Positions 1-6,737 of a stretch of DNA of 9,700 nucleotides are shown in pieces. The stretch lies in the NCBI GenBank assembly GCA_045593785.1, contig JAZNXH010000188.1:1-9700 (forward strand), in the 5' to 3' direction. A model generated the notes under the pieces. It did no database searches. It was not told where the DNA came from and worked only from the letters and a program-made list of their open reading frames with translations. Position 1 is the stretch's first letter; each line of letters begins with the position of its first letter. Made by a program: the position numbers and the translations under genes. This DNA is from SZUA-448 sp045593785. Its GTDB lineage: Bacteria > Bacillota > Clostridia > Lachnospirales > Lachnospiraceae.

Positions 1-841
1 TATCCGTACGGTCAATCTGATAATATAGATAGCGGCCCTCATTACTGATGTTATAACTGGAACAGGGATCGCTAATCAGCTTCTCACTGGTACCTGTGGT
101 GGGATTGTAGCGATGAATCGCATAATCGCCAAGGGTCATAAAATAGATACCTTCTTCCCGGACAATCGGAAGATAGATGCTGCGTTCCAACAGGGTGGCG
201 GCTTCACCGGTTGCAGGATTCAGGGTGTGAAGATTATGATCCTTGTTCACTCCGGCATAGTAAATTACGCCATCTGCTACGTTCGCAGGAAGAAGGGCTT
301 CGGAGGAGAGCTTGATATTGTCTTCGCCATCCGTGGTTACCTTGTGGAGACTCAATCCTTCTCCTTCCTGATAGTGCTGATAGTAAAGAGCGTTTCCATA
401 CAGAAGTGCAAGTCCGCATGGATTACGGTAAATGCTGTGAAGGTTATTGCCGTTTTTACGGTTGACACGGTAGAGACCGGTGTTGAACAGGGTAAAGATG
501 CTTGCTGCATCTTCCTCTCTTTGATGGTTCATGCGTGAGTAGTACAGATAGTTTTCATCTGCATTGAGATAACACACACGGTCGTGATGGAGCTTTTCGA
601 TGCCGGAGCAATCTGCAGCACTCATGCGGTAAAGACTGTTATCATCTTTGTGATTGGCGAAATAAATAACACCGTCATATTCGCAGAACAAACCGCCATT
701 GTAGAGATTGCCGGCAGTATTGCCAAGAACCGTACCATCGTTTTGTTTGGTAATCTTGTCCAAAGCGGAAAAAACAAACAAAAATGCGATAAGGCAGATA
801 AACACAACAGATAATATAATATAAGGAATCTTGTTCTTCAT
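1..841 (-). CDS. DUF5050-like membrane-anchored protein, N-terminal part (3' end beyond window)
   Basis: Reading the minus strand from an ATG at 841 gives 280 uninterrupted codons to the left edge, so the C-terminus is missing. Residues about 6-26 are strongly hydrophobic after an MKNK start, which fits a single N-terminal membrane anchor or uncleaved signal, with the rest outside the cell. After it comes GNTAGNLYNGGLFCEYDGV (residues 40-58), which I recognise as a hallmark of Lachnospiraceae DUF5050-type proteins. Repeating units follow, of the form 'x-x-YY or YF, then LYR or LHx, then Asn/Thr-x-(Asp)Gly': GVIYFA, NYLYYS, ALYYQH, GVIYYA, GIYFMT, YLYYQI. These suggest blades of a beta-propeller. 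The Shine-Dalgarno candidate is GGACGG 9 bases upstream. The molecular function of the family is unknown to me. A sensor or cell-surface role is only inference. Gene call is sure; family assignment is likely. Confidence 0.85.
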   Translation of the reverse strand, partial: MKNKIPYIILSVVFICLIAFLFVFSALDKITKQNDGTVLGNTAGNLYNGGLFCEYDGVIYFANHKDDNSLYRMSAADCSGIEKLHHDRVCYLNADENYLYYSRMNHQREEDAASIFTLFNTGLYRVNRKNGNNLHSIYRNPCGLALLYGNALYYQHYQEGEGLSLHKVTTDGEDNIKLSSEALLPANVADGVIYYAGVNKDHNLHTLNPATGEAATLLERSIYLPIVREEGIYFMTLGDYAIHRYNPTTGTSEKLISDPCSSYNISNEGRYLYYQIDRTD

Positions 842-873
842 ACAAGGAATCCGTCCTTCCGTTTGATAGTTTG

Positions 874-902
874 ATTATAGCTAAGTCAGTTATTGAACGC
901 AA
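874..902 (-). promoter_or_regulatory. Sigma-A-type promoter for the DUF5050-like gene
   Basis: On the minus strand a -35 box TTGCGT (complement of 897-902) lies exactly 17 bases from a perfect TATAAT (complement of 874-879). It sits about 33 bases upstream of the ATG at 841, so the predicted 5' leader is short. It is seen directly in the sequence; activity is inferred. Confidence 0.7.
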
Positions 903-906
903 GTCA

Positions 907-924
907 CAAAGTAATAAAACTTTG
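907..924. promoter_or_regulatory. 18-bp dyad between divergent promoters, candidate operator
   Basis: CAAAGT (907-912), a 6-base spacer, then ACTTTG (919-924) form a perfect inverted repeat with 6-bp arms. It lies just upstream of the minus-strand -35 box and about 32 bases upstream of the plus-strand -35 box, where a shared repressor or activator could bind. Arms of 6 bp in AT-rich DNA can arise by chance, so this is only a candidate. Confidence 0.3.
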
Positions 925-956
925 GTTTCACAAAAAATCGTATTTTCAAACACAAA

Positions 957-985
957 TTGCACATAATTCATTGATATAGTACAAT
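957..985 (+). promoter_or_regulatory. Sigma-A-type promoter for the HtrA-like protease gene
   Basis: TTGCAC (957-962) and TACAAT (980-985) are separated by exactly 17 bases. The start codon is at 1022, giving a leader of roughly 30 bases. This mirrors the minus-strand promoter at 874-902, so the two genes are transcribed away from each other. Confidence 0.65.
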
Positions 986-1021
986 ACATAAAGTTGATCT
1001 TATGAAAGGCATGGTTACGAT

Positions 1022-2206
1022 ATGAAAAAGAAAATGCCATTTGGAATAAAGTTAATCATCGGTTTTTTGATTGCAGTCGTTCTGGGAGGCGGATTAGGGT
1101 CTGCTCATGTTGCAGTAAAGCACTGGAACCGGATGTCGGAAGGAAAAGATAAGACGCCTCTGATAGCAGAGAAGACGGAAGAACCGGAGGAAACACCGGT
1201 AAATGCACCGGCGGAATTAGCACCTGCAACTGCTGGCGATGTTTCTACTATAGTAGAAAATGCGATGCCGTTCATTGTTTCCATTCGTTCCGAGATTATA
1301 CAGGTGACGCACGATATTTTCGGACGCAGATCTGAAATAAGTGGGATTGGTGCCGGATCCGGTATTATCATCGGACAGAACAAAAAAGAATTGATGATTG
1401 TGACCAATGAGCATGTTATCAGTGATGCTGCACGTATTTTCGTCGTTTTGGATGATGGTACGGAGTGTTCGGCAGAGCTGAAAGGCAGTGACGTGAACTC
1501 TGACCTTGCGGTGCTCACAATCAAACTTTCAGAGCTGAGTAAAGAAACGAAAGCACATATCCGTGTTGCGGTTCTCGGCAATTCGGATGTCCTTCAGACC
1601 GGTGCGATGACGATTGCAATTGGAAATGCATTGGGTTACGGACAGTCTACAACTGTAGGATATGTAAGCGCGGTGAATCGCAACATTACCATTGACAATG
1701 TGGAACGAAGCCTGATACAAACCGATGCAGCAATTAACCCGGGAAACAGTGGTGGGGCATTGTTAAATGTCAGGGGAGAAGTAATTGGTATTAATTCAGT
1801 CAAATATGCTTCGGAGGAGGTAGAAGGTATCGGGTATGCAATTCCGATTATGGATGCGATTCCGATTATCAATGATTTGATGAATCGGGAAGAACTTTCC
1901 GAAAATGAAGCCGGTTATCTTGGAATTCAGGGTCAAACGGTAACCTCTGCTTATTCATTGCGATTCGGTATCCCGGTAGGTGTTTATATCAATGCCGTGG
2001 AATCCGGTTCGCCGGCCGATAACGCAGGACTGAAAAAAGGCGATATTATTGTTAAGATAAACGGAAGAAGTGTCAGCACAACAGAGGATTTGCAGACAAT
2101 TCTGGATTATACCCGCGCAGGTACAACAGTTACCGTTACGGTAAGTACCGTGTCCGGCAGAGAGTATGAAGAAGAGGATTATTTGGTTACATTAGGAAGA
2201 CGTTAA
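1022..2206 (+). CDS. HtrA/DegP-family membrane-anchored serine protease with C-terminal PDZ domain
   Basis: 394 residues. A basic start is followed by a hydrophobic segment at about 8-30, probably a membrane anchor that places the protease outside the membrane. Residues 40-72 are a charged, Pro/Ala-rich linker. The trypsin-like S1C domain spans about 73-290 with all three catalytic residues visible: His131 in VTNEHVISDA, Asp161 in SDLAVL, and Ser243 in NPGNSGGALLN. A PDZ domain follows (about 298-390; GYLGIQG, then SPADNAGLKKGDIIVKING). Members of this family degrade or chaperone misfolded secreted proteins during envelope stress. The ATG at 1022 is preceded by AAAGG 12 bases upstream, a rather long spacing, but no better in-frame start is seen. 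It has its own promoter and terminator, so it is probably monocistronic. The family is certain; which paralogue (HtrA, HtrB or YyxA type) cannot be told. Confidence 0.95.
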   Translation: MKKKMPFGIKLIIGFLIAVVLGGGLGSAHVAVKHWNRMSEGKDKTPLIAEKTEEPEETPVNAPAELAPATAGDVSTIVENAMPFIVSIRSEIIQVTHDIFGRRSEISGIGAGSGIIIGQNKKELMIVTNEHVISDAARIFVVLDDGTECSAELKGSDVNSDLAVLTIKLSELSKETKAHIRVAVLGNSDVLQTGAMTIAIGNALGYGQSTTVGYVSAVNRNITIDNVERSLIQTDAAINPGNSGGALLNVRGEVIGINSVKYASEEVEGIGYAIPIMDAIPIINDLMNREELSENEAGYLGIQGQTVTSAYSLRFGIPVGVYINAVESGSPADNAGLKKGDIIVKINGRSVSTTEDLQTILDYTRAGTTVTVTVSTVSGREYEEEDYLVTLGRR

Positions 2207-2210
2207 GTAC

Positions 2211-2254
2211 AAAAAAGCTCCGATACAAGAGTGTTTGTATCAGAGCTTTCTTTG
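2211..2254. terminator. Bidirectional intrinsic terminator between convergent genes
   Basis: AAAGCTC (2214-2220) pairs with GAGCTTT (2243-2249), and GATACAA (2222-2228) with TTGTATC (2235-2241), with one C/A mismatch between the two blocks and a 6-base loop. The plus strand ends in TTTCTTT, and the minus strand has an uninterrupted T run opposite 2211-2216. It therefore can stop the protease gene (stop codon at 2206) and the opposing lipoprotein gene (stop at 2275). Confidence 0.85.
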
Positions 2255-2274
2255 TGTCGGTTGTGCCGATGAGA

Positions 2275-3303
2275 TTATTTGATTGCTTTTTCGGCAAAAT
2301 CGGTATTTACCAGATCCTGATAAGGTGTTCTTGTCTTTAATTCACCTGCAGAATCCAAGATGTCTTGCAGAAGTTCAAAACTGTTTTCTTCAAATACCAG
2401 ATCTTCTTTCCAGGTATCTTGCGCTTTGTAACGGTTTACGATGGTAGTGATGGTTGCCAAGTCTGTTTCGGAGAACTGAGGTTGGATGACTTGTGCAATT
2501 TCTTCTGCTGTATGCGAGTTTACATAATCCATACCACGTTGTAATGCGTCAACGAAGCCCTGAATCAATTCCGGGTTTTCTTCCAGGAAGCTTTTCTTTG
2601 CGGAATATGCAGTATAAGGAACCTTACCACTGTCTACACCGAGAGAGGCAACAACGACGCCTTGACCTTCGCTTTCAAGAGCAGTAGCTCCGGGTTCAAA
2701 TTCAACGGTATAATCTTCCGTACCTGCAACAAATGCCTGTGCGGTAAGACCAAAACTGATGTTTTGAATGATTGTCAAGTCGTTGGCAGGATCCATACCG
2801 TTTTTCTTAAGGATATATTCGAAAACCATCTGTGGCATACCGCCGGCACGGCCGCCGAGCACGGTCTTTCCTTTGAGATTACTCCACTTGAAATCCGGCT
2901 CAGCGGTTCTGCCGACTAGAAAATTGCCGGCGCGCTGGGTTAATTGAGCGAAATTAACGGCATAATCCGGATTTCCTTCATTATAAATGTAGATAGAAGC
3001 TTCGGAACCCATGAATCCGATATCTGCTTCACCAGAAAGCAGTGCGGTCATGGTTTTGTCGGCACCGCCGCCGTTGGTGAGTTCCAGATTGATTCCTTCT
3101 TCTTCGAAGTAGCCGAGTTCAATCGCAACATATTGCGGAGCATAGAAGATGGAATGGGCAACTTCGTTTAATCGGACAGTGGCAAGATCTGTATTGTTCT
3201 TACAGGAACAGAGTGTCATTGGAAGACAGAGCAACAAGCAAAACAGTATTAGTTTAGCTGCCCGGCGTCCGTGAGTGTGAGGTTTACGATTTGATATTTT
3301 CAA
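2275..3303 (-). CDS. ABC transporter substrate-binding lipoprotein, NMT1/THI5/SsuA-like
   Basis: 342 residues. The N-terminus has a basic region (KISNRKPHTHGRRAAK), a hydrophobic core (about 18-31) and the lipobox-like LCSC with Cys34 as the likely lipidated residue; Cys at -2 is unusual but tolerable. The mature part reads as a periplasmic-binding-type fold of the NMT1/THI5 and SsuA/TauA group: VRLNEVAHSIFYAPQYVAIE, GYFEEEGINLEL, GGGADKTMTALLSGEADIGF, LKGKTVLGGRAGGMPQMV. Such proteins bind small organic ligands (thiamine pyrimidine precursors, sulfonates, nitrate) outside the cell for an ABC importer. No permease or ATPase gene adjoins it, so it is an orphan or works with a system elsewhere; the ligand cannot be read from the sequence. 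It starts at TTG (3301-3303) with AAGGAG 8 bases upstream; an in-frame TAA shortly upstream rules out a longer form. No clear -35/-10 pair was found. It is convergent with the protease gene and divergent from the his operon. Confidence 0.88.
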   Translation of the reverse strand: MKISNRKPHTHGRRAAKLILFCLLLCLPMTLCSCKNNTDLATVRLNEVAHSIFYAPQYVAIELGYFEEEGINLELTNGGGADKTMTALLSGEADIGFMGSEASIYIYNEGNPDYAVNFAQLTQRAGNFLVGRTAEPDFKWSNLKGKTVLGGRAGGMPQMVFEYILKKNGMDPANDLTIIQNISFGLTAQAFVAGTEDYTVEFEPGATALESEGQGVVVASLGVDSGKVPYTAYSAKKSFLEENPELIQGFVDALQRGMDYVNSHTAEEIAQVIQPQFSETDLATITTIVNRYKAQDTWKEDLVFEENSFELLQDILDSAGELKTRTPYQDLVNTDFAEKAIK

Positions 3304-3317
3304 AGGTGATACTCCTT
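3301..3317 (-). promoter_or_regulatory. Ribosome binding site and TTG start of the substrate-binding protein
   Basis: On the minus strand AAGGAG (complement of 3312-3317) lies 8 bases before TTG (complement of 3301-3303). The next Met codon is residue 29, inside the signal peptide, which would destroy it, so TTG is the start. Confidence 0.8.
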
Positions 3318-3387
3318 ATAGGGATGATTCTTAATTAGTATATTGTAGGTGTGGTAAAATGTGCGATAATCAAGTAAAATAAAGTGC

Positions 3388-3415
3388 TTGACAGGAATGA
3401 TAAGTGTGATATAAT
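3388..3415 (+). promoter_or_regulatory. Main promoter of the his operon (consensus with extended -10)
   Basis: A perfect TTGACA (3388-3393), a 16-base spacer, and a perfect TATAAT (3410-3415) preceded by TG at 3407-3408 (TGA-TATAAT, extended -10). Transcription should begin near 3422. This is the strongest promoter in the window by sequence, which implies that any repression acts by a bound regulator or downstream. Confidence 0.85.
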
Positions 3416-3421
3416 ACATGA

Positions 3422-3514
3422 CAACGTGATAGTATAATAATATGATAACACTGTAGCGCAATAAAGCGAAGAGCGGCGCAATCGTTCTTCTCAGAAGCAG
3501 AAAGGAATCCATTT
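3422..3514 (+). other. Untranslated leader of the his operon, no recognised riboswitch
   Basis: About 93 bases lie between the predicted transcription start and hisZ. There is no T-box element, no run of His codons in a leader peptide (the only small frame found, ATG at 3442, encodes M-I-T-L then stop), and no terminator hairpin with a T run. Two GCGCAAT copies (3457-3463 and 3476-3482) form a short direct repeat, and a weak stem CTTC-TCA-GAAG occurs at 3487-3497. AAAGGA (3501-3506) is the hisZ ribosome binding site, 8 bases from the ATG. Confidence 0.5.
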
Positions 3515-4621
3515 ATGAAGCAGTTATTACATACACCGGATGGAGTCAGAGATATTTATGGTGCCGAATATGAAAAAAGAAACCAGATAGAAAATAAGAT
3601 GGTTGATTGTATGAAACGATATGGTTTTCATGCAATTCAGACACCGACATTTGAATATTTTGATATTTTTTCTGCAGAACGCGGAACGGTAGCATCAAAG
3701 GATATGTATAAGTTTTTTGACCGGGATGGTAACACATTGGTGCTTCGTCCGGATATGACACCGGCAATTGCAAGATGTGTTGCAAAGTATTACAAAGAAG
3801 AGGAAGCATCCATCCGTTTATGTTATAGTGCCAATACCTTTATTAATGAAAACGATTATCAGGGAAAGCTGAAAGAGATTACTCAGATTGGCGCAGAATT
3901 AATCAATGAACCCTCGGTAGAGGCAGATGCGGAGATGATTGCACTGACCGTGGAATGTATGCTCGCCAGTGGTTTGACAGAATTTCAGGTAGAACTTGGA
4001 CAGGCGGATTTCTTCCGTGCTCTGGTAGAGGAAGCTGGTCTGAATGAGGATGAGACAGAACAACTTCGTGTGGCCATCATCGAGAAGAACACCTTTGGCC
4101 TTGAAGGCATCTTAGCGGGAAAAGAGATGTGTGATGCCACAAGAAAGGCGTTGGTAAAGCTTCCGGAGCTGTTTGGAACAATTCAGATGCTGGAGACAGT
4201 AAAAGGCATTACGGACAATGAACGCGCCTTAAAGACAGTAGAACGTCTGGAACATCTGTATGATTGTATGAAGGCTTATGGATATGAGAGGTACCTTACT
4301 TTCGATCTTGGAGCATTGAGTAAATATGATTATTATACCGGAATTACGTTCCGCGCATATACATATGGAACCGGAAATCCGATAGTGACAGGCGGACGAT
4401 ATGATTCTCTTGTTGGTCAGTTCGGTAAGCAGGCTCCGGCAATTGGGTTTGCACTGTGTCTGGATGAACTGATGGCAGCTATGATGCGACAGGGAATTGC
4501 TGTGAAAGAGAAGGATGCCTGTGTTGATATAGCCTATGATGCAACTACATATTCCGAAGCAGTAAAAAAGGCACAGGAAATGAGAAAACAGGGAATTTGC
4601 TGTCAACTCGTTAGCAGATAA
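3515..4621 (+). CDS. hisZ: ATP phosphoribosyltransferase regulatory subunit HisZ
   Basis: 368 residues, a histidyl-tRNA-synthetase-like protein without tRNA charging activity. In organisms with short HisG it joins HisG in a hetero-octamer and confers activity and feedback inhibition by histidine on the first step of the pathway. Visible landmarks are LLHTPDGVRDIYG (4-16), LRPDMTPAIAR (77-87), KYDYYTGITFRAYTYGTG (270-287) and GGRYDSLVGQFG (293-304), all in class II synthetase order. HisZ rather than HisS is supported by the short length, the poor C-terminal domain and the immediate hisG neighbour. First gene of the operon; start ATG with AAAGGA 8 bases upstream. The protein stops in QGICCQLVSR, just inside what should be the C-terminal domain, so a shortened tail is possible (see findings). 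Confidence 0.93.
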   Translation: MKQLLHTPDGVRDIYGAEYEKRNQIENKMVDCMKRYGFHAIQTPTFEYFDIFSAERGTVASKDMYKFFDRDGNTLVLRPDMTPAIARCVAKYYKEEEASIRLCYSANTFINENDYQGKLKEITQIGAELINEPSVEADAEMIALTVECMLASGLTEFQVELGQADFFRALVEEAGLNEDETEQLRVAIIEKNTFGLEGILAGKEMCDATRKALVKLPELFGTIQMLETVKGITDNERALKTVERLEHLYDCMKAYGYERYLTFDLGALSKYDYYTGITFRAYTYGTGNPIVTGGRYDSLVGQFGKQAPAIGFALCLDELMAAMMRQGIAVKEKDACVDIAYDATTYSEAVKKAQEMRKQGICCQLVSR

Positions 4622-4624
4622 ACA

Positions 4625-4640
4625 TGCATATTCATATGCA
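4625..4640. repeat. 16-base near-perfect palindrome between hisZ and hisG
   Basis: TGCATAT (4625-4631) and ATATGCA (4634-4640) are perfect reverse complements separated by TC. It lies between the hisZ stop (4621) and the hisG ribosome binding site (4650). As RNA it would be a small weak hairpin (a loop of two bases must open to four or more); no T run follows, so it is not a terminator. Confidence 0.5.
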
Positions 4641-4664
4641 GGAACGGTGAAGGAGAGAGTTCAT

Positions 4665-5306
4665 ATGAGATATATAACAATTGCGTTGGCAAAAGGCAGA
4701 CTTGCGAAGCAGACGATGGCACTGCTGGAACAGATGGGAATCCTTTGTGAAGAGATGAAGGATCCGTCTTCCCGTAAGCTGATTTTCCAGAATGAAGAAT
4801 GGAAGTTACGTTTTTTCCTTGCAAAAGCATCGGATGTACCGACTTTTGTTGAGTATGGTGCGGCAGACATTGGTGTGGTAGGAAAAGATACGATTGATGA
4901 AGAGGGAAGAAAACTGTATGAAGTGTTGGACCTCAATCTTGGCAAGTGCCGTATGTGTGTGGCAGGTCCCAAGTCTGCAGAAGAACTATTAAAGCATGGC
5001 GAACGGATTCGTGTTGCAACGAAGTATCCGGCAATTGCAAAGAATTATTTCTACAACAAGAAGCATCAGACCGTAGAGATTATTAAATTAAACGGTTCCG
5101 TGGAACTGGCACCGATTGTCGGACTTTCCGAAGTGATTGTAGATATTGTAGAGACCGGCTCTACCTTACGCGAGAACGGACTGGAAGTATTGGAGGAGAT
5201 TTATCCGTTGTCTGCACGTATCGTAGTAAATCAGGTCAGCATGAAGATGGAACAGGAACGCATTACAAAGCTAATCAATGGTTTACGCGAATTGATTAAC
5301 ACATGA
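4665..5306 (+). CDS. hisG: ATP phosphoribosyltransferase, short form (HisG-S)
   Basis: 213 residues with ATG at 4665, chosen because AAGGAG (4650-4655) sits 9 bases upstream; a GTG at 4647 in the same frame would add six residues but includes the ribosome binding site in the coding part. The enzyme joins PRPP to ATP to form phosphoribosyl-ATP, the committed step. The start MRYITIALAKGRL is typical. The family signature E-x5-G-x-S-x2-I-x-D-I-x2-T-G-x-T-L is complete at residues 147-168 and includes the PRPP-binding loop ETGSTL. There is no C-terminal ACT-like regulatory domain, so it is the short form that depends on HisZ, encoded just upstream. Length is normal for this form. Confidence 0.96.
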   Translation: MRYITIALAKGRLAKQTMALLEQMGILCEEMKDPSSRKLIFQNEEWKLRFFLAKASDVPTFVEYGAADIGVVGKDTIDEEGRKLYEVLDLNLGKCRMCVAGPKSAEELLKHGERIRVATKYPAIAKNYFYNKKHQTVEIIKLNGSVELAPIVGLSEVIVDIVETGSTLRENGLEVLEEIYPLSARIVVNQVSMKMEQERITKLINGLRELINT

Positions 5307-5334
5307 TAGAGTGTCAGATAAGGAGAATAGTCAT

Positions 5335-6633
5335 ATGCGAATTATTAATTTGACAGAAGAAACAAAAAACGATATTACTGCTCAGCTGTTAAAGCGCAGT
5401 CCGAGTTCTTACGGGGAATATGAGGCAAAAGTGCAGGCAATTCTAGAGGATGTAAAGAACCGTAAGGATGCAGCAGTGTTTGAGTATACGGAAAAGTTTG
5501 ATAAGATTCAATTAACTTCGGAAACTTTTCGCGTAACAGAGGAAGAGATTGCAGAGGCTTACAGCTGCATTTCGGAAGAAATGCTTCGTATCATCCGTAC
5601 AGCGGCAGGCAATATCGAAGATTTCCACAGAAAACAGCTCCGCAACAGCTGGATTGATACCAGAGCCGACGGAAGTATCCTCGGACAGAGAGTAACCCCC
5701 TTGTCTGCGGTCGGAGTATATGTGCCGGGTGGTAAGGCTGCATATCCGTCTTCTGTATTGATGAATATTATTCCTGCGAAAGTTGCCGGTGTGGAACGAA
5801 TTACCATGATGACTCCGGTAGGTCCGGACGGTAAGGTGTATCCGGCAACGCTCGTTGCAGCAAAGGAAGCCGGCGTTACTGAAGTGTTCAAAGCAGGCGG
5901 CGCACAGGCAATCGCAGCGCTTGCATTCGGTACAGAGAGTGTAAAAAAGGTAGACAAAATTGTAGGTCCCGGTAATATCTATGTTGCGCTTGCAAAGAAG
6001 GCAGTGTATGGTTTTGTAGGGATTGATTCCATTGCCGGTCCGAGTGAGATTCTGGTACTTGCAGATGAGTCTGCAGATTATCGTTATGTGGCGGCAGATT
6101 TGCTTTCTCAGGCAGAACATGATGAATTGGCATCTGCAATTCTGGTAACCACTTCAAGAGAATTGGCAGAGAAGGTATCTGCGGAGACTGAACGCTTGGC
6201 AGAAGCACTGTCAAGGACCGAGATTATTAAGAAATCTTTGGACAATTATGGTTACATCCTGGTGGCATCGGATATGGATGAGGCAATTACGGCAGTAAAT
6301 GAAATTGCGTCTGAACACTTAGAGATTTTGACCGCAGCGCCGTTTGAAACGATGACGAAGGTGAAAAATGCAGGCGCAATCTTCCTCGGCGCATATTCAA
6401 GCGAACCGCTCGGAGATTACTATGCAGGTCCAAACCACGTATTACCGACCAATGGTACGGCGAAGTTCTTTTCACCATTAAACGTGGATGACTTTATTAA
6501 GAAGTCCAGTATCATTGCATACTCCCGTGAAGCATTGGAACCGGTTTGGACGGATATCGTGAAATTTGCGGAGTATGAAGGTCTGACTGCACACGCAAAT
6601 TCCATCGCGGTACGCTTTGGTGAAGGGAAATAA
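5335..6633 (+). CDS. hisD: Histidinol dehydrogenase
   Basis: 432 residues with ATG at 5335; AAGGAG (5320-5325) is 9 bases upstream. A GTG at 5311 in frame would lie before this site and is rejected. The enzyme oxidises L-histidinol to L-histidine in two NAD+-dependent steps using a zinc ion. The zinc ligands expected from the E. coli enzyme are present at matching positions: Gln259 and His262 in SQAEHD, Asp361 in LGDYYAGPNH and His420 in TAHANS. The catalytic pair Glu327-His328 lies in SEHLEI. Other landmarks are VGVYVPGGKAAYPSS (126-140), VGPGNIYVA (210-218) and DSIAGPSEIL (231-240). Full length, no defects. It follows hisG by 28 bases and shares the same ribosome binding site layout. Confidence 0.97.
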   Translation: MRIINLTEETKNDITAQLLKRSPSSYGEYEAKVQAILEDVKNRKDAAVFEYTEKFDKIQLTSETFRVTEEEIAEAYSCISEEMLRIIRTAAGNIEDFHRKQLRNSWIDTRADGSILGQRVTPLSAVGVYVPGGKAAYPSSVLMNIIPAKVAGVERITMMTPVGPDGKVYPATLVAAKEAGVTEVFKAGGAQAIAALAFGTESVKKVDKIVGPGNIYVALAKKAVYGFVGIDSIAGPSEILVLADESADYRYVAADLLSQAEHDELASAILVTTSRELAEKVSAETERLAEALSRTEIIKKSLDNYGYILVASDMDEAITAVNEIASEHLEILTAAPFETMTKVKNAGAIFLGAYSSEPLGDYYAGPNHVLPTNGTAKFFSPLNVDDFIKKSSIIAYSREALEPVWTDIVKFAEYEGLTAHANSIAVRFGEGK

Positions 6634-6636
6634 GAC

Positions 6637-6665
6637 TTGTTACTTGTGACTGAAAATGTTATACT
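6637..6665 (+). promoter_or_regulatory. Internal promoter before hisB (extended -10)
   Basis: TTGTTA (6637-6642), a 17-base spacer, and TATACT (6660-6665) preceded by TG at 6657-6658. It lies in the 104-base gap between hisD and hisB, the widest gap in the operon, and could drive hisB-hisA-hisIE separately from hisZGD. No terminator is visible in the gap. Promoter function is inferred from the match. Confidence 0.6.
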
Positions 6666-6737
6666 AATTTATCTGTAAGTGATGATATTAACGCAGAGAA
6701 TTGGGATTGTGAGGAAAAAGGAAGGCGGTAATTGAAC

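Noticed and set aside
113..814. Plus-strand open frames of 141 and 76 codons near the left edge.
   Set aside because: They lie opposite the 280-codon minus-strand DUF5050-like gene, which has a promoter, an N-terminal membrane segment and a recognisable signature.
3342..3373. TTGATT and TACAAT on the minus strand as a promoter for the substrate-binding protein.
   Set aside because: The spacer is 20 bases, too long for a normal sigma-A promoter, and no better pair was found.
3398..3447. Four TGATA copies (at 3398, 3407, 3427 and 3443) around the his promoter.
   Set aside because: Spacing is irregular (9, 20 and 16 bases) and the region is AT-rich with overlapping promoter elements, so chance is the simplest explanation.
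3300..3512. A 70-codon minus-strand frame upstream of the substrate-binding protein.
   Set aside because: It overlaps the strong his promoter and leader, has no ribosome binding site, and ends at the start of the lipoprotein gene; low-complexity AT-rich DNA.
3422..3514. Possible T-box riboswitch or His-codon attenuator in the hisZ leader.
   Set aside because: No T-box core sequence, no leader peptide with His codons, and no terminator hairpin with a T run.
4647..4664. GTG 4647 as the hisG start (and likewise GTG 5311 for hisD).
   Set aside because: In both cases the strong AAGGAG site lies after the GTG and is ideally spaced for the downstream ATG, whose product begins like the known family.
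5512..6120. A 202-codon minus-strand open frame opposite hisD.
   Set aside because: Composition is Cys/Arg/His-rich and it overlaps the conserved core of HisD; shadow frame.
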